From positions 1 through 33,343 of the forward strand of contig CAMPIO010000034.1 in assembly GCA_946886405.1 (NCBI GenBank): a stretch of DNA of 33,343 nt, in the 5' to 3' direction. The translations under genes and the position numbers were made by a program. A model generated the notes under the pieces. It was given only the letters and a program-made list of their open reading frames with translations. It made no database searches and was not told the DNA's origin. This stretch comes from an uncultured Pseudoxanthomonas sp. Lineage in GTDB: Bacteria; Pseudomonadota; Gammaproteobacteria; Xanthomonadales; Xanthomonadaceae. Of the stretch, positions 31,756 through 33,343 are shown one piece after another; within the stretch, counting starts at the first letter, position 1; every line of letters begins with the position of its first letter.

Positions 31756-32085
31756 ACGTACCCCAGCTCAAAAGCGGCCCAATGCCAAGCTTAGCGTGGG
31801 GTGGGGGCCGTTTGAAGAAAAAATCTGCGGGGTCTTGATCATGGACTTGTCCAATGGTTACCACCTCAGGACCGCCTCAGAATCCGCTTGAAATTCACCC
31901 TCGCGCTCCTGCGGCGCCACCACTCTGCCTCTCGTCCCGTCGCCAACCGGGCATCCCCTCGTCCGCCGAGTGGCATTCTTCTGGCCGTCCCTCAAGCCGA
32001 TGGGTGATGACGCGGACGCGGGACATCTGGACTGCCGCAATTGGCTGGCAACGCACCATGGCCTGATCACCGCAGATACCCATCG

Positions 32086-32149
32086 TCATGATGCAGATAC
32101 GCTGCGATTGATGGGTGTCGCCGGCGGCTCAACTCATCCTGCGAGACTG
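32086..32149 (+). repeat. 64-bp repeat, copy B
   Basis: Matches 27566-27629 at 55 of 64 positions by direct comparison, with no gaps; shared core GCGATTGATGGG and CATCCTGCGAGACTG. Confidence 0.8.
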
Positions 32150-32278
32150 ATACCCCTGGGGTCATGAGGGGGTACTTTAGTGCTCTCTATGCCGGCTGGC
32201 CCCAATATCTTTAATAGCTAAGCGGGCTCAGGAAGTAGCCGAATACCGCTGCTTTCCAGAATCCGTTGAGTAAGAAAA

Positions 32279-32302
32279 AATTGCACTCTGACCCCTATTT
32301 TC
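32279..32302 (+). repeat. TTGCACTCTGACCCCT element copy
   Basis: AATTGCACTCTGACCCCTAT plus TTTC, preceded by a run of A. It stands alone, without the hairpin module. Confidence 0.75.
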
Positions 32303-32411
32303 CAACTATGAGCCTAGCGGAGCGGTAGCCATCATTATGCTGTCGATATGCGGCGGCCGACGGGTATCGACTGCGGCGGAACCATCGTGCGAATGCCCCC
32401 CCCCACAAACG

Positions 32412-32436
32412 AAAAAACCCCGGAAGCCCGGGGTTT
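32412..32436 (-). terminator. Rho-independent terminator of tRNA-Leu
   Basis: On the minus strand CCCCGG-GCTT-CCGGGG is followed by TTTTTT, directly after the tRNA 3' end: a 6-bp GC stem with a tetraloop and a clean T run. Confidence 0.9.
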
Positions 32437-32441
32437 GATCT

Positions 32442-32527
32442 TGGTGCCGAAGGTGGGACTCGAACCCACACGCTTTTAAGGGCGGCGGATTTTGAGTCCG
32501 CTGCGTCTACCATTCCGCCACTTCGGC
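32442..32527 (-). tRNA. tRNA-Leu (anticodon CAA)
   Basis: Minus-strand 86-base tRNA with encoded CCA. The acceptor stem GCCGAAG/CTTCGGC pairs fully; the anticodon stem-loop is GCGGA-CTCAAAA-TCCGC with anticodon CAA (reads UUG). A long variable arm (about GCCCTTAAAAGCG) marks a type II tRNA, and GGTTCGAGTCC is the T arm. The 3' end faces the lower-GC region, the usual side for island integration. Confidence 0.97.
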
Positions 32528-32538
32528 GCGGACGCGGA

Positions 32539-32544
32539 GTATAG
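32539..32544 (-). promoter_or_regulatory. -10 element of the tRNA-Leu promoter
   Basis: Minus-strand TATACT lies 11 bases upstream of the tRNA 5' end, followed by a GC-rich discriminator (CCGCGTCC) typical of stable RNA genes. No good -35 hexamer was seen at 17 bases. Confidence 0.6.
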
Positions 32545-32588
32545 CCGAGCCCGGCCCCCCACCGACAGGGGCGCGGCCCCGCCGTGCC

Positions 32589-33176
32589 TCAGTTGACCTG
32601 GTCCGTCCCCAGCAACCGCTCACCGCGGCGCTGCCAACCCTCCGCGCCGGCCTCTTCCTCCGGCGTGAAGATCCCGCAGCGGACCATCGTGCGCTGATAC
32701 ACATGCAGACTGACCGCGATGGCCTTGTCGCTCGGATTGCGGATGGTGTGGTACTCATGCGGCGGAATCAGACTGCCCGCCGAGCCCGTGCCGGCCTCGA
32801 TCGTGCCCGCCTGGATGAAGCGGTAGCGCACGTCATCGTGCTCGGCCAACTCGTACTGCGTGATCTCCAGCCGCCCGCGCCACACGCCTTCCACGCACCA
32901 CATGCCCGAATGATCGTGGATCTTCGTGCCCTGGCCCGGGCCCCACGTCATCGCGATCACGCTGTAACCATGCTCCGGACTGGTGTACAGCTCACGGCGC
33001 GCGTAATGGTCCGAGATCGGCTCCAGCACACACGCCGGCAGGCGGACTTCCTCATCGCAGATCAGTTCGCACAGCGACTTGCGCAGCGCATCGGTGACGG
33101 CACGGTCGTCGCCCAGCGCGACGGCGGCATCCAGCGAGGCGACCAGCTTGTCGGCGCCCGGAAAATCGAGGGTCAT
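32589..33176 (-). CDS. Thiol dioxygenase (cysteine / 3-mercaptopropionate dioxygenase family)
   Basis: 195 residues, cupin fold, non-haem iron. The metal motif is GTKIHDHSGMWC with H87 and H89, and H143 (PPHEYHTIRN) as third ligand. S156-H158-Y160 (VSLHVYQ) form the outer-sphere triad seen in this family. Members convert cysteine to cysteine sulfinate or 3-mercaptopropionate to its sulfinate; bacterial forms with an Arg in the cupin often prefer the latter, and the substrate here is undecided. ATG 33176 lacks a strong ribosome-binding site. tRNA-Leu follows on the same strand after 61 bases and has its own promoter. Confidence 0.92.
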   Translation of the reverse strand: MTLDFPGADKLVASLDAAVALGDDRAVTDALRKSLCELICDEEVRLPACVLEPISDHYARRELYTSPEHGYSVIAMTWGPGQGTKIHDHSGMWCVEGVWRGRLEITQYELAEHDDVRYRFIQAGTIEAGTGSAGSLIPPHEYHTIRNPSDKAIAVSLHVYQRTMVRCGIFTPEEEAGAEGWQRRGERLLGTDQVN

Positions 33177-33255
33177 GGGACGGCCCCGGTAAGAATGTGT
33201 CCCCAGTTTAGCCGGGTGGGCGTTGACGGGGTTTTGCGGTGCGGGACGGTTGGCC

Positions 33256-33290
33256 GTTCCCTCGCCCCGCTAATGGCGGGGAGAGGGAAC
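33256..33290. repeat. Hairpin-forming repeat GTTCCCTC...GAGGGAAC
   Basis: GTTCCCTC (33256-33263) and CCCCGC (33265-33270) pair with GCGGGG (33276-33281) and GAGGGAAC (33283-33290) around TAATG. It is a near-perfect 35-base stem-loop of the CTCTCCCCGC type common between genes in this family. It is upstream of the dioxygenase gene; no T run follows. Confidence 0.75.
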
Positions 33291-33343
33291 GCATCTGCCG
33301 CCGGGGCGATACCGCGCTCGCCCCCAAAACCCCCCACCGGCAC

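Larger units (their letters stand above)
31756..32441. other. Intergenic region between the transferred gene and tRNA-Leu
   Basis: No gene is supported in these 686 bases. It has runs of lower GC than the chromosome (31800-31860, 32180-32300), the second 64-bp repeat (32086-32149), a TACCCC/GGGGTA hairpin at 32151-32174 and a TTGCACTCTGACCCCT element at 32279-32302. No integrase fragment and no duplicate of the tRNA 3' end were noticed. Confidence 0.6.

Noticed and set aside
32442..32527. Attachment site with a direct repeat of the tRNA 3' end
   Set aside because: No second copy of the tRNA end and no integrase gene were seen in the window, so an att site is not supported.

Overview
The window is high-GC, gene-dense gammaproteobacterial chromosome, most likely from a member of the Xanthomonadaceae (Pseudoxanthomonas, Luteimonas or Lysobacter type). 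This rests on protein style, on GTAGGAGCGACG-type inverted repeats between genes, and on the mix of HD-GYP, DUF3034, DUF5329 and GFA genes. The placement is inferred, not tested. About 37 protein genes, one tRNA-Leu(CAA), one clear pseudogene and several dispersed repeat families can be supported.

1-5.1 kb: polyhydroxyalkanoate metabolism. The 3' end of a 3-hydroxybutyrate oligomer hydrolase is followed by pssA and the class III synthase pair phaE-phaC (4-base overlap). Small envelope genes follow: DUF5329, PspC and a membrane protein with an HExxH motif. 5.1-9.2 kb: a small hydrophilic protein, an FAD oxidoreductase with a TetR regulator upstream, and a divergent GFA-family gene and HD-GYP phosphodiesterase. 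9.3-11.2 kb: small secreted NTF2-like proteins and membrane proteins.

11.3-15.8 kb (minus strand): four tightly packed genes encode a periplasmic cupredoxin, a membrane GGDEF-EAL protein, a DUF3034 outer-membrane protein and a truncated-haemoglobin lipoprotein. The first three junctions overlap or are 1 base apart. A full-consensus sigma-54 promoter lies just upstream, with a palindrome about 100 bp further out. This is the most interesting functional unit: a predicted RpoN-controlled redox or gas-linked c-di-GMP operon.

15.9-23.1 kb: mostly single metabolic genes (nitronate monooxygenase, Rof-type antiterminator, two YCII proteins, HIT hydrolase, single-domain response regulator, LysR divergent from a Rid protein, Asp/Glu racemase, secreted amidohydrolase). 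23.1-28.1 kb: an SDR, a CPBP membrane protein, an L,D-transpeptidase and two secreted proteins of unknown function.

28-32.4 kb is accessory in character. It holds an uncharacterised helical-protein gene, a frameshifted fragment of a second copy, three copies of the same 3' terminator module, several copies of a TTGCACTCTGACCCCT element, and a lower-GC gene for a coiled-coil membrane protein (DUF6161-like), all next to tRNA-Leu. The window ends with a thiol (cysteine-type) dioxygenase.
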